64,000 nucleotides of DNA from Hyphomicrobium_A sp963722495. GTDB lineage: Bacteria > Pseudomonadota > Alphaproteobacteria > Rhizobiales > Hyphomicrobiaceae. Within the stretch, counting starts at the first letter, position 1, and each line of letters begins with the position of its first letter. This document shows, piece after piece, positions 1-9,140 of this stretch. The notes beneath the pieces were generated by a model. It searched no databases, was not told the DNA's origin, and saw only the letters and a program-made list of their open reading frames with translations. Position numbers and translations under genes: made by a program. The stretch covers positions 1 to 64,000 of the forward strand of contig CAVRND010000005.1 of assembly GCA_963722495.1 (NCBI GenBank), read 5' to 3'.

Positions 1-19
1 CCCGGGGGACCATGGCCCC

Positions 20-1363
20 TCAGCGGCGCTCCGGCGCCAAGATGTCGGCCGACGCCGTAGGCTCGCTATCGATGCCCGACATCGGCAGGGAGCGCACCTG
101 CGGATACTGGCGCGGCTGCTCGACGATGATGGTATCGCCCGGCATCACGATCCGATCCTGCGAGACGATCTGCTCCGCCGTCGAGCCGTTACCCTTGCTG
201 ACAATCTGGAAGACGGGCGGCAAGTTGCGCCCCTCCTCGGCGGACAGCGCCTGGGGCGCCAACACCTCGGTTTCGTAGAGGAGGTTAGACGACGTCTCCA
301 TGCGGCTCTTGAGCTCGTCAAGTCGCGTCTGCGTTTTCTGCAACTCAGTCGAAAGCTCGCTGTCGCGCTTGGCCTTCAGGTCGACCATGGCAATCTTCGT
401 CTTGCTGATCTCCTGGCGCGCACGCATCAGGTTGGAATTCGAGCCGCAGGCGCTCGCCGTCGACCTGAGCCATGTTGCGCTCGAGCGCCAATTTCCGCGG
501 TGCCGCGGTCAGCCCCTTTTTGAAGAGCGTCTCGACCATGTCGAGTTCCGTCTTCACGGAAGCGACCTCGATCTTGTGGACCTCGAGCTGCTTCTGGAGT
601 GACTCGGCCTCTTGGCCGAGGAAGGCCTCCAGTTGCTCCAGAGCGGTGATCTGCGTGCCGGTAGGATTCGCGCCGCATGTCGAATACCAGACGCTCCTGC
701 GCGATGGCGCGGTCGAGCGCCGGAGAAGCCTGCCCCTCGGGCTTGGCCGGCCATTTAACCTCGGCTTTGCCGGTAATTTCGGCCTGCAACCGGGCCATGC
801 GGGCGCGCAGCGTCAGTGTTTCCAGACTATAGGCGTTGAGATCGCCACGGGTGGCGATGGCCTCGCGCTCGAGCCGAGCCGAAGATCCACGCGGCCGGCC
901 GCCTGCAATCGCATAGGCCTCAAGCACGTTGAGACCAGGGCGATAGGGATATTCGCCCGGCTTCTCTATGGCGCCCACAATGTAGAACGGCCGGAACTGC
1001 ACCACCTCTACGGTCACGTCGGGGCTCGCCATCAGCCCCATGCGCTCCTTCAAGCGCGCGCCGAGGTCTTGCGACAGCTCGGCCGTCGTCAGGCCGTTCG
1101 CCTGAACGTCACCGAGTAGAGGTAGAGACAGGAAGCCCGAGCCGCTGACGACGTATTCCGCCTTGAAGGCAGTCCATTCGTAGATCTCGTCGCGCGAAGG
1201 ACGCCACTCGTAGACCTTGATCGCAACCTTGTCCTGCGCACCCAGCTTATAGTGCTGAGCCGATCGCGGGGGTGCCTTTGCCCTCGTCAGCGCTGGCGGT
1301 CAGCCGGAACGCCGCCAGGCAGAGCGCAACGATGACGACTGTGCGTGCTGCTTTCTGCATCAT
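20..1363 (-). CDS. ExoF-like polysaccharide export protein (frame broken by three indels)
   Basis: Periplasmic/outer-membrane component of EPS export. The rejoined product is about 446 aa. It has a signal peptide (start MMQKAARTVVIVALCLA), a Poly_export domain (YKLGAQDKVAIKVYEW and following), an SLBB-like segment (FYIVGAIEKPGEYPYRPG) and then a long coiled coil (GTQITALEQLEAFLGQEAES; SKTKIAMVDLKAKRDSEL). A Poly_export-SLBB-coiled-coil order is typical of rhizobial ExoF rather than of Wza. The frame changes near 1265, 655 and 435, and each is repaired by removing one base. The protein ends ADILAPERR just inside the left edge, so the rest of the locus (for example a Wzc/ExoP co-polymerase) probably lies to the left. 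It is divergent from the GT4 gene at 1837. Confidence 0.85.
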
Positions 1364-1836
1364 CTCGTTCTCTCGTCCTTTCTTGGAGGCGGTATGTTCG
1401 GCGCGGTCGCCAGGCGGCATCGCGCATACCGGCGTCGATCCTGCAGTGTTGACCGACTTTATCGGGGGCCAACTGCACGGGGAGCATCCACAAAGGGCTA
1501 CGAGGCACCCGTTGCGGACGGTGCACGGCCCCTGCGCCTACTACTTCCGCTTCTTAACCCTCCCATAAAGGATTAGGGACCTCTCCCTCGAACCGCGTTC
1601 TGGAGCGCTCTCGCGTTGCCATCGGTTACCCCCCGCTCCGTTGGTCGATCTTGCTGAACTGAACGCACTCCAAAATAATTCCCGCCGAGTTGGAAACCTC
1701 CGGCCCCTTGCAATTGCAAAGGGAGCGATGCCGGAGCGCATGAAACGGTGGCTTGGTGGGAAACACCGCGCACGAATTTGAAATGGCTTCGCTGGCACTC
1801 GGCACGCGCCGCGGCGCGTCGAGCCCGTTGGGCAAT
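1364..1836. promoter_or_regulatory. 473-bp divergent spacer with a near-palindrome (1704-1723)
   Basis: Spacer between the exoF-like gene and the GT4 gene. I see no gene in it. It contains a perfect 12-bp palindrome, TTGCAATTGCAA (1708-1719), flanked by CCC and GGG to give a 20-bp near-palindrome. A related element, TTGCAATATTGTAA, sits upstream of the LuxR-type regulator (4350-4363). A shared operator is an inference; the promoters themselves could not be assigned. Confidence 0.35.
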
Positions 1837-3006
1837 ATGCGCATCGCAATCGTGCACGATTGGTGCCCGGACTTTCGCGGCGGCGAAAGGGTGCTGGCCG
1901 AGCTGTGCAAGCTCTTCAAGGGCGCCGAAGTCTTCACCCTGTTCGACTTCCTGTCCCCCGAGATCAAGCAGAAGCACTTCCCCGGCGTCGTCTTCCACAC
2001 TTCGATCGCCAATCGCATTCCGATGGTGGGGAAGTTCTACCGGTCGCTGTTTCCCATCTGCCCGTTCCTCATCGAGCAGTTCGACGTCACGCAATACGAC
2101 GCGGTCATCTCCTCTTCTGCCGCGTACGCACGTGGGATTCTGACGCGGCCGGACCAGCCGCACCTCTGCTACGTCCACAGCCCGGTGCGCTACGCGTGGG
2201 ACGAGCAGTTCTCGTACTTCAAGCAGGGCAACCTCGGCTTCGGACCGAAAGGTCTCCTGTTCCGCTATCTCATGCACCGGCTGCGCCAATGGGACGTGCG
2301 CACCGCGCATGGGCCCGACCTCATGCTCGCCAACTCAAACTACGTGCGCGCGCGCATCAAGCGCATCTATGGCGCCGAAGCTCAGGTCGTCTTCCCGCCC
2401 GTGGATGTTAACGAGACCGCGTTGCGCGCCGACAAGGACGACTACTACGTGGCGGCCGCATTTCTGGCGCCCTACAAACGCACCGACCTCGTCATCGACG
2501 CATTCAATGCGATGCCGACACGCAAACTGCTGGTGGTGGGTGACGGCCAGCAAGCCCGGCAGCTGAAAGAGCGCGCCGGCCCCAACATCTCGTTCACAGG
2601 TTACTTGCCACGCACGGAATACGTCGAGGCCGTCGCCCGTGCACGCGCGCTCGTGTTCGCGGGATGCGAAGATTTCGGCATCGCTCTCGCCGAGGCGCAG
2701 GCCTACGGCACGCCCCTGATCGCCTTCGGGCGCGGTGGCGCGACGGATATCGTGCAGCCGCTCGGCGCCGCCGAGTGCCCGACGGGCGTGCTCTTCCATC
2801 AGCAGTCCGCGGAGGCCGTCGTCGAAGCGGTGGAAAAGTTTGAGGCGAACGCGAACCTGATCCGCGCTGCTGCGTGCCGGGAGAATGCGATGCGCTTCAA
2901 TCCTGAGAGGTTTGCGCGCGAGGTCGCCGCCGCCTTCCTGGCAACGCTGGGCAGGCACGCGCCGCCGCATAGCACCAAATATATAACGCCCGTAGCCGCG
3001 GAGTGA
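1837..3006 (+). CDS. Glycosyltransferase family 4 (WbaZ/mannosyltransferase-like)
   Basis: Retaining GT-B glycosyltransferase of about 389 aa that adds a sugar to the lipid-linked EPS repeat unit at the cytoplasmic face. The chosen ATG begins MRIAIVHDWCPDFRGGERVL, which matches the usual N-terminus of this subfamily; the frame stays open 28 codons further upstream but without family-like sequence. The C-terminal nucleotide-sugar site is visible as CEDFGIALAEAQAYGTP near residue 276, with the E-x7-E pattern. The donor and acceptor cannot be read from sequence. It is the first gene of a rightward run: GT4, hydrolase-like, regulator, sugar transferase. Confidence 0.85.
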   Translation: MRIAIVHDWCPDFRGGERVLAELCKLFKGAEVFTLFDFLSPEIKQKHFPGVVFHTSIANRIPMVGKFYRSLFPICPFLIEQFDVTQYDAVISSSAAYARGILTRPDQPHLCYVHSPVRYAWDEQFSYFKQGNLGFGPKGLLFRYLMHRLRQWDVRTAHGPDLMLANSNYVRARIKRIYGAEAQVVFPPVDVNETALRADKDDYYVAAAFLAPYKRTDLVIDAFNAMPTRKLLVVGDGQQARQLKERAGPNISFTGYLPRTEYVEAVARARALVFAGCEDFGIALAEAQAYGTPLIAFGRGGATDIVQPLGAAECPTGVLFHQQSAEAVVEAVEKFEANANLIRAAACRENAMRFNPERFAREVAAAFLATLGRHAPPHSTKYITPVAAE

Positions 3007-3195
3007 TCGCATCCAACCAACACTCAAAGGAATGAAAAAGGATGTTGGGCCGCGTGCAAATCGGGAGCGATCCCCGCGTTCGCTGCAAACCGTATTTTGG
3101 GACGGAACGGTTTGCGCCAATGGGGACGGTGAGCTTTGACAATCGTCGTTCGGCATCTCGCGCAGCTCGATGCGAAGAGAGCCAATAGGGGTCGC

Positions 3196-4239
3196 ATGCA
3201 CTGGCAAGCCGCATATTCCGATCTCATGGGACCGCATGCGTTGGGTACCGCTACTCTGAGCATCCGCGCTCAGGCCGGCGATGGCAGTTCGAGCAAACTG
3301 CGCGCCCAGCTTTGGTATCCGACCGACCAAGCCAAGCGCACGAAATTGCACTCACTCGTCCAATTGATTAAGCGGCTGAGGCATCCGCGATGGCCACGCG
3401 CATGGCACGGCGCCCCGCCGTCAAGCGCGCTCGGGAAGCTTCCGCTGATCATGTACGTGCCGGACGCGGCGGGCAGCCACGACGAAAACACGTTCATGCT
3501 CGCCAACCTCGCAAGTCATGGCTTTGTCCTCGCCGCCATCCACGATCCCTTCGTCAGGCGGGTTCCGGTATTTGGGACCAATGCTTCCGCTGAGCAGCCT
3601 GAGAAGGTCGAGCCGGCGAGCGTTTCCCGAGGCATCAAGACCGCGACGCAGCTGCTCGACGCGCTACATAATCTCGACAAGGATGACAGGGCGGTTTGGG
3701 CGAACCGTCTCGATCTGACGAACGTCGGCATCCTCGGCTACGCGCTTGGCGGCGGTGTCGCCGCCGAAGCCACGCTCAGCGACCAGCGCTACGTGGCGGC
3801 CGCCAATCTCGGCGGCCCGATCAGTGCGCGCTTGGTGACAGTCCCCTATCTGGTGTTGTTGGGCGACCTGTCAGCAACCGACCCATCGACCAACCTTCGG
3901 ACGTCGAGAAACGCTCGAGAGGTTCTTCATCATCGGCGCGCCCGTCACCAGGCGGCATTGCCCAAGAGCCACGTGATGGAGATCGCGGGTGCTCAGCGAG
4001 AGTATTTTAGCGACCAGAAGAGCTTCTCCTCGCCGTTGTCCGTTACACGCAGCGCCTCATTGGGGCGCCATCGCACCCGCACCATCGTGAATGCGTACAC
4101 CGTCGCGTTCTTCAACACTTACCTGCAGAACGGGAAGCATCCGCTCATGTACGTCAACCACTCGCCGTATGCCGAGGTAAAGTTCCTTGCGAGCATGTCT
4201 TCACGGAGGATCCATCGCGCTCCCGCGGCGAGGCAATAG
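3196..4239 (+). CDS. PAF-acetylhydrolase-like alpha/beta-hydrolase lacking catalytic residues
   Basis: About 347 aa from an ATG preceded by AGGGG; a TTG at 3136 is an in-frame alternative. The fold is that of the PAF-acetylhydrolase/dienelactone hydrolase group: RAQLWYPT near the N-terminus, LPLIMYVPDAAGSHDENTFM (oxyanion strand), then the nucleophile elbow. The elbow reads ILGYALGGG where the family has GHSFGG, so the nucleophile Ser is Ala. The segment that normally carries the catalytic His (…GtsHfnFsD) reads IAGAQREYFSD. The fold seems kept while two triad residues are missing, which suggests a pseudoenzyme or binding protein. I see no clear signal peptide. It lies between EPS genes on the same strand, so an EPS-related role is inferred only from context. 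Confidence 0.65.
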   Translation: MHWQAAYSDLMGPHALGTATLSIRAQAGDGSSSKLRAQLWYPTDQAKRTKLHSLVQLIKRLRHPRWPRAWHGAPPSSALGKLPLIMYVPDAAGSHDENTFMLANLASHGFVLAAIHDPFVRRVPVFGTNASAEQPEKVEPASVSRGIKTATQLLDALHNLDKDDRAVWANRLDLTNVGILGYALGGGVAAEATLSDQRYVAAANLGGPISARLVTVPYLVLLGDLSATDPSTNLRTSRNAREVLHHRRARHQAALPKSHVMEIAGAQREYFSDQKSFSSPLSVTRSASLGRHRTRTIVNAYTVAFFNTYLQNGKHPLMYVNHSPYAEVKFLASMSSRRIHRAPAARQ

Positions 4240-4486
4240 CGCAACATCTGCATTCATCCTAAACGGCGGATAGCCAAAAACCCCGTAAAACCGCGGCTAA
4301 CTGGTGCGCACCTCACCGAAAGAGGTACGCAGCAGTAGCCCGGTTGCGCTTGCAATATTGTAAGTAGTGAGATAATTTTAACAAAGACTTATAACGCATT
4401 GTTAACTCAACGACTAACGATGGCGGGTAAATCCCGTCCACTTGTTCGAGTTGCATACGAGTAACCCGGTGGGGCGGGTAAGCAAC
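4240..4486 (+). promoter_or_regulatory. AT-rich upstream region of the LuxR-type regulator
   Basis: Unusually AT-rich for this GC-rich window, especially 4350-4420. It contains TTGCAATATTGTAA (4350-4363), a one-mismatch palindrome, and repeated TTAAC/GTTAAC words. This is the likely promoter and operator region of the regulator. I could not assign -35 and -10 boxes convincingly. Confidence 0.4.
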
Positions 4487-5260
4487 ATGTCGACATCATT
4501 CAGTGAATGCGATGCAGTTGCCAGCAACGGTCACGTCGCCGACGTGCCTTCCAGCACTTCATCGATCCCTACTTCCGTAAATGCCCGGTCTCACAAGAAC
4601 AAGCTGCCGATAGTCATTATCGACACGCAGCTGCTCTCGCGCGAATGCTTGGCGCGTGCCATCAGCACCGACTGCGGCTTGGAAGTCGTATGTTTTTCGA
4701 CCATCGATGACTGGCTGGCGCAGCGCCCTGCCGTCGCCGCGTCGCTCGTCGTCCTGTGTCAGTCGCGGCGCAACCCGGCGGAAGCTCTTAAGGAGATCGA
4801 GCGCCTGACGGAACTCGCCCCGCAAGCAGGGCACTGTCCGGCCGTGGTCTTGTCCGACAACGAAGACCCCGATTTGATCGTCCGCATGCTCGGCAAGAAC
4901 GTCCGCGGCTATGTCCCGACGAGCCTGCCAATCGCCATCGCAATACAGGCGATCGAGCTGGCGCGCGCCGGGGGAGTTTACGTTCCCGCGAGCAGCCTTA
5001 TCGCTGCGCACCGCGTGCAAGAAGCGCCCGCGACGGCCGTGCAAAAGTCCAACGGCTTGTTCACCGCGCGGCAGGCGGCGGTGGTCGAAGCACTGCGGCG
5101 TGGCAAGGCGAACAAGATCATTGCCTACGAGCTCAAGATGCGTGAGAGCACCGTGAAGGTTCATGTCCGCAACATCATGAAAAAGCTTCACGCCACCAAC
5201 CGGACAGAGGTCGCCTATATGGCCAGCCGTCTGTTCAATGGCGAAGAGCTCGCCCGCTAG
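4487..5260 (+). CDS. LuxR-family regulator with degenerate receiver domain
   Basis: DNA-binding transcriptional regulator, 257 aa from the ATG (a TTG start at 4442 would add 15 aa). The N-terminal half resembles a response-regulator receiver (KLPIVIIDTQLLSRECLARA), but the strand-3 position that normally carries the phosphoacceptor Asp reads ASLVVLCQSRRN, with no Asp. The C-terminal LuxR helix-turn-helix is clear: LFTARQAAVVEALRRGKANK, then MRESTVKVHVRNIMKKL. No kinase gene is adjacent. Its place inside the EPS locus, just before the initiating sugar transferase, suggests control of EPS synthesis by a signal other than phosphorylation (inference). Confidence 0.8.
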   Translation: MSTSFSECDAVASNGHVADVPSSTSSIPTSVNARSHKNKLPIVIIDTQLLSRECLARAISTDCGLEVVCFSTIDDWLAQRPAVAASLVVLCQSRRNPAEALKEIERLTELAPQAGHCPAVVLSDNEDPDLIVRMLGKNVRGYVPTSLPIAIAIQAIELARAGGVYVPASSLIAAHRVQEAPATAVQKSNGLFTARQAAVVEALRRGKANKIIAYELKMRESTVKVHVRNIMKKLHATNRTEVAYMASRLFNGEELAR

Positions 5261-5480
5261 ACTGACAACGTCGCAGCAGTGAAACGCTTCGACCGTCCGT
5301 GATGCGCCAGCCGCGTCGCGGACCGCTCGCACGGTGTTAGCGATAGCCGCAGCCCATGATTTCCGGACGTCGAATGAGCGGTACGGGGCACCTCCAAACC
5401 TACCTACTTTGTGCGCCTTGTGTGAGGTCATCCTCACGCGGAGAATCATCGTCAGCCAACCGCGCCAACGGCAGTAATCC

Positions 5481-6332
5481 GTGTCCGAACTCTCCAAACT
5501 TACCGTCGACCTCCAGCCATTTGAGGCACCTGCTCACGAAGATCCTCAGGTGGCTGCGCTGCTCGATTCCGACAGCGGCAGCCTTGCAGCATCGAGCAAC
5601 GTGCTGCCCGTCAGAAGCCACCTCAAGCGGCGCGGCTCGCTGCACGTAGTCCATGCCGGAGCTGACGACGTCGCGCCCCCGACATACGATCGCCCGACCC
5701 ACCCCGCCTCGGCGGTTTCACTAGGCGGCCGTAGCAAGCGCGCGTTGGATATCGTGGTTTCACTAACGGCTCTGGTGCTGCTGTCACCGCTCCTGCTGAT
5801 GGTGGCCCTGCTCATCCGTGTAACAATGGGAGGCCCGGTACTCTTCTCCCACCGGCGCCTAGGTCTGCACGGGCGCCCATTCGATTGCTTGAAGTTCCGC
5901 TCGATGGTCAGCAACGCCGATGCCGCGTTGCATCTGTATCTCGTCAACAATCCGGCCGCGAACGAGGAGTGGAAAACGTGCCAGAAGCTTCGGCACGATC
6001 CCCGCATAACGACCCTCGGGCGCATCTTGCGCCGCTCCAGCATCGATGAGTTGCCGCAGCTCTTCAATGTCCTGATGGGGCAGATGAGCTGCGTCGGACC
6101 TCGACCTATCGTCCTCGACGAGATCGGCCGCTACGGCCCATACTGGACCGAATACGTCAAAACGCGACCGGGGATGACAGGCTCCTGGCAGGTGAGCGGG
6201 CGCAACCGGCTGACGTACGAAAAACGCGTGGCACTCGACCGCCACTACGTGCGCAGGTGGTCGTTGCTCCGCGATGTGTGGATCCTGGTGCGCACCATCC
6301 CGGCCGTCATGCGCGCCAACGAGACGGCCTAA
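5481..6332 (+). CDS. Initiating undecaprenyl-phosphate sugar-phosphate transferase (ExoY-like)
   Basis: Transfers a sugar-1-phosphate from a UDP-sugar to undecaprenyl phosphate, starting the EPS repeat unit at the inner membrane. It is 283 aa from GTG; the first ~80 residues are a low-complexity tail. The family core is complete: SKRALDIVVSLTALVLLSPL (membrane helix), KFRSM near residue 138, SSIDELPQLFNVLMG near 189 with the catalytic Asp-Glu pair, GPRP, and RPGMTGSWQVSGRN near the C-terminus. The transferred sugar (Gal, Glc or other) cannot be told from sequence. It contrasts with the altered second copy at 18558-19202. Confidence 0.88.
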   Translation: MSELSKLTVDLQPFEAPAHEDPQVAALLDSDSGSLAASSNVLPVRSHLKRRGSLHVVHAGADDVAPPTYDRPTHPASAVSLGGRSKRALDIVVSLTALVLLSPLLLMVALLIRVTMGGPVLFSHRRLGLHGRPFDCLKFRSMVSNADAALHLYLVNNPAANEEWKTCQKLRHDPRITTLGRILRRSSIDELPQLFNVLMGQMSCVGPRPIVLDEIGRYGPYWTEYVKTRPGMTGSWQVSGRNRLTYEKRVALDRHYVRRWSLLRDVWILVRTIPAVMRANETA

Positions 6333-6347
6333 AGTCTCGGCGGAAAC

Positions 6348-6572
6348 TCACTGGCGCGCCGAAACGAAAAGGCCAAGCAAATAGCCCGCCTGCTGGATGA
6401 ACAGCAGCATCACCGTCACGCCGAGTACCTGAGTGACATTCCATCCGGCGTTTATCGCAATGGCGATCGTCGCGGCGACCAAGGCGAGCGCGAGGGGCAA
6501 CAACATCACCACTCGGAAACGCAGGCCGACGACGAATCCACTGCCAGCGGCTGCGAGGCATGCCCACACCAA
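6348..6572 (-). CDS. Small integral membrane protein, unknown function
   Basis: 74 aa from a TTG with GGAGGG about 9 nt upstream. It is almost entirely hydrophobic, with two or three membrane segments (VVMLLPLALALVAATIAIAI; VTVMLLFIQQAGYLLGLFV). I do not recognise the family. Its size and place beside an ExoY-type gene recall the small membrane proteins (ExoX/Psi type) that dampen EPS synthesis in rhizobia, but there is no clear sequence evidence for that. Confidence 0.55.
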   Translation of the reverse strand: MVWACLAAAGSGFVVGLRFRVVMLLPLALALVAATIAIAINAGWNVTQVLGVTVMLLFIQQAGYLLGLFVSARQ

Positions 6573-6703
6573 GATGGTCCCTCCGCAGTTGTCCTAGATT
6601 TGCCGGAGCACCAGCACTGTGCGGCATCCCGCTAGTTTTGCAATAGGCCACTCGGGGTAGAAGTCGGCACCGCTGGAGAGCGGTCAGTTCGCGGTGAGAT
6701 AGG

Positions 6704-7573
6704 TCAAATTTTCAGGATGTATTCCGGTTCGATGCGGCCCATGATGATGTGCCGTGCAGCCAAGAGATTGCCCTTCAAGCGTCCGCGCCGGTCGATGTGG
6801 TCTTCGGGCCGAATGCTTTTGAACAGATTTGCCGCCAGGTTGCGCAGCATGAGCTCGAGAGCAAACCGAGCCGGCACCGATCCCTTCCGGATCAGGTAGA
6901 CCGGGTTCGCCACCTGCGAATACCCAAATCGCACTCCGCTGACGCGCGCCGTCTTGATGCCCAGGTGGACGCCGAGCAGGGATTGCAGCGCTACCACGCG
7001 TCCGCGCCGGCGCAACTGGCTGGTGAAATCGATGTCCTCCTGCCAACCGTAGAGCGGCAGCCGCTCATCGAAGCGCAGGTCGCCAACGAGCCTCGACCGG
7101 ATCGACATGTTGCATCCGTAGGCGCCGACGTGGTCGACGATCTCGGGGCCACCCGGAGCAGGCGCGGCGGCACTCAACAACGAGCGGGCTGTATCCCAGT
7201 CAAACCCCAAACCATGCACACCGTCAGCCACGACCCGCCCCATGACGACGGCGAGGTCGGGCTTGCGGTCGAACGTCTCAACCACGCGCGCCAGGTAGTC
7301 GTCGGCTGGAAGAAAGTCGTCATCGAAAAAGGTCACGATGTCGTAGTGGCCCAGCGCCTCCGCCAGCGCGTTGTTTCGCTGCGCGCTGAGCCCGGTCCTG
7401 CCGAATACCCGCGAGACGGTGAAGTTGCGCGCCGCGTAGATGTCGACGTGGCTCTCATCCGGAGCCGAGACAATAACGTGGTCCGGAGGCCTCGTTTGCG
7501 CCTCGAGCTCGCGCAATAGCCGCGCGACCTGCGCCTGGCGGCCGAACGTCGGGACGATCACAACAAGCTTCAT
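6704..7573 (-). CDS. Glycosyltransferase family 2
   Basis: GT-A fold inverting glycosyltransferase, 289 aa, starting MKLVVIVPTFGRQAQVARLL. The metal/nucleotide-binding acidic motif is FFDDDFLPADDYLARV near residue 88, and an acceptor-side segment LPLYGWQEDIDFTSQLRRRG near 186 carries the ED pair typical of GT2 enzymes. It has no membrane segment and should be a cytosolic enzyme extending the EPS repeat unit. It is monocistronic and divergent from the GT4 gene at 7920. Confidence 0.85.
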   Translation of the reverse strand: MKLVVIVPTFGRQAQVARLLRELEAQTRPPDHVIVSAPDESHVDIYAARNFTVSRVFGRTGLSAQRNNALAEALGHYDIVTFFDDDFLPADDYLARVVETFDRKPDLAVVMGRVVADGVHGLGFDWDTARSLLSAAAPAPGGPEIVDHVGAYGCNMSIRSRLVGDLRFDERLPLYGWQEDIDFTSQLRRRGRVVALQSLLGVHLGIKTARVSGVRFGYSQVANPVYLIRKGSVPARFALELMLRNLAANLFKSIRPEDHIDRRGRLKGNLLAARHIIMGRIEPEYILKI

Positions 7574-7919
7574 TGGCGGGTCTTTGCGCGTTCGAGGGCT
7601 CGGCTAGCTGGGGAGAGTAGCGTCAGGGACGGCCCGTCGCAGGGGCCGAATAGGTGGAAGCGTTATTGACCAGGTAGTAGCCGGCCTACGCCTTTCGATC
7701 TTGCCGGGCCCCAAGGCTCGGCGACCCGCCATGGCGCAACCGCGATTTGGCCTAGCCGCACCGAAGCGCGGTCTGCGCGGTCCAGGCGCCCGCGAAAATA
7801 CGTCGAATGGCGCGCTATCGGGCCATATTCCGCCGATGTAGCGTCCGGGGATATTGACCATCCGGCACCTCTTCGGCCGCGACGGATCGCGAGCCGGAGA
7901 CCGCGGAGATGCCAGTTCC
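7574..7919. other. Divergent spacer, no gene seen
   Basis: 346 bp between the GT2 gene (leftward) and the GT4 gene (rightward). It must hold both promoters, but I see no convincing boxes, operators or RNA. A TTG at 7854 would extend the GT4 gene by 22 residues of poor family likeness. Confidence 0.3.
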
Positions 7920-9140
7920 ATGACAGCCGTCAGCCGGTCGTTGCCCGCGGGCCCGGCCTTAACCATCGACAATCGTGGCGAGGCGGGTGCCGTTGAGCGT
8001 ACCGCCGCACGGCGCGTCTGGGCGATCAACGGCGATTTCCTCACCCTGCAGCCGACCGGCGTGGCGCGCTATGCGCGCGAGGTGACTACTCAGCTTGATG
8101 CACTCATTGGCGAGGGTCATCCGCTCACCCGCGGGCTCGATCTCGAGTTGATAGTACCGCGCGATGGCACCACTCAGTTTGCCAACATCCCCAGCCGCCT
8201 CGTGCCGGAGTTCAATCGTCCGCGGCTGCCGCAGGTTTGGGTACAGCTGCAGCTGCCGGCGCACGTGAAAAGCGGCCTGCTGAGCTTCTGCAATCTCGCT
8301 CCGGTCGCCGTGCGCCGCCAGATCGTTTGCATCCACGATCTGCATACGCGGATCATGCCCGAGAGCTATGGGCGTCTCTTTCGGCTGGCGCATCGGGCGA
8401 TCCTGCCGCTACTGGGTCGCCGGGCGGCGCGCATCACGACCGTGTCGGGGCTGTCGCGCGAGCATTTGGTTCAGTACGGCGTGGCGCCGCGGTCGAAGAT
8501 CGTCGTGACCCACAACGGCAGCGATCACACCCAAGCTTGGTCCGCGGCGCGGTCGCGGCTCACCGAGCGGCCGTCACGCCCCTTCGTCATGTGTCTCGGG
8601 CGCCCGCAAAAATACAAGAACGTCGAACTCATGCTCGCCCTGGCACCGGCGCTCGATCGCTTGGGGCTCGATCTCTGGATGGCCGGCGATATCGACACCT
8701 CGGCGCTGCAGAAGGCGCATGGACAGCTGCCCGCCAACGTCCACCTTCTTGGCCGCATCAGCGACGACGATTTCGCACAGGCGCTGGCGCAGGCAGTTTG
8801 CTTCTTATTTCCCTCGCGCATCGAAGGGTTCGGCCTGCCGGCGGTGGAAGCCATGGCGCTCGGCTGTCCGGTCGTCGCCTCCACCTCCCCCTGCCTGCCG
8901 GAGGTCTGCGGCGACAGCGCGCTCTTTGCCGATCCGGACGATCTCGATGGCTGGGTTCAGGCGATCGCAAAGCTCAAGGAGGACGGCGCGTTGCGCAAAG
9001 TGATGGTCGCAAAGGGGCGCGCACGTGCCGCGAGCTATTCGTGGCGCGCCATCGCCGTCCGTTATCTGGAGCTGATGGCGGAAGTCGACGCCGAAGCCGC
9101 ATCGGCACCCGAGCAAGCACGACGTTTAGGGGCACACTAA
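7920..9140 (+). CDS. Glycosyltransferase family 4
   Basis: GT-B enzyme of about 406 aa. After a variable N-terminal ~35 residues it begins VWAINGDFLTLQPTGVARYA, then CIHDLHTRIMPESYGRLF, MCLGRPQKYKNVELMLALAP and the donor site FPSRIEGFGLPAVEAMALG. It is closely related to the GT4 gene at 15878-17027 (shared pattern ING-FLT-PLTGV-RYARE, and IAPRSKI/VAPRSKI), so the two are paralogues that may use similar substrates. Its stop codon overlaps the next start (TAATG at 9138-9142), so it is translationally coupled to the GT2 gene downstream. Confidence 0.87.
   Translation: MTAVSRSLPAGPALTIDNRGEAGAVERTAARRVWAINGDFLTLQPTGVARYAREVTTQLDALIGEGHPLTRGLDLELIVPRDGTTQFANIPSRLVPEFNRPRLPQVWVQLQLPAHVKSGLLSFCNLAPVAVRRQIVCIHDLHTRIMPESYGRLFRLAHRAILPLLGRRAARITTVSGLSREHLVQYGVAPRSKIVVTHNGSDHTQAWSAARSRLTERPSRPFVMCLGRPQKYKNVELMLALAPALDRLGLDLWMAGDIDTSALQKAHGQLPANVHLLGRISDDDFAQALAQAVCFLFPSRIEGFGLPAVEAMALGCPVVASTSPCLPEVCGDSALFADPDDLDGWVQAIAKLKEDGALRKVMVAKGRARAASYSWRAIAVRYLELMAEVDAEAASAPEQARRLGAH

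Noticed and set aside
8237..9139. Long open frame upstream of the first GT2 copy
   Set aside because: It lies out of frame inside the GT4 gene with arginine/proline-rich text; the GT2 domain starts exactly at the ATG at 9140.
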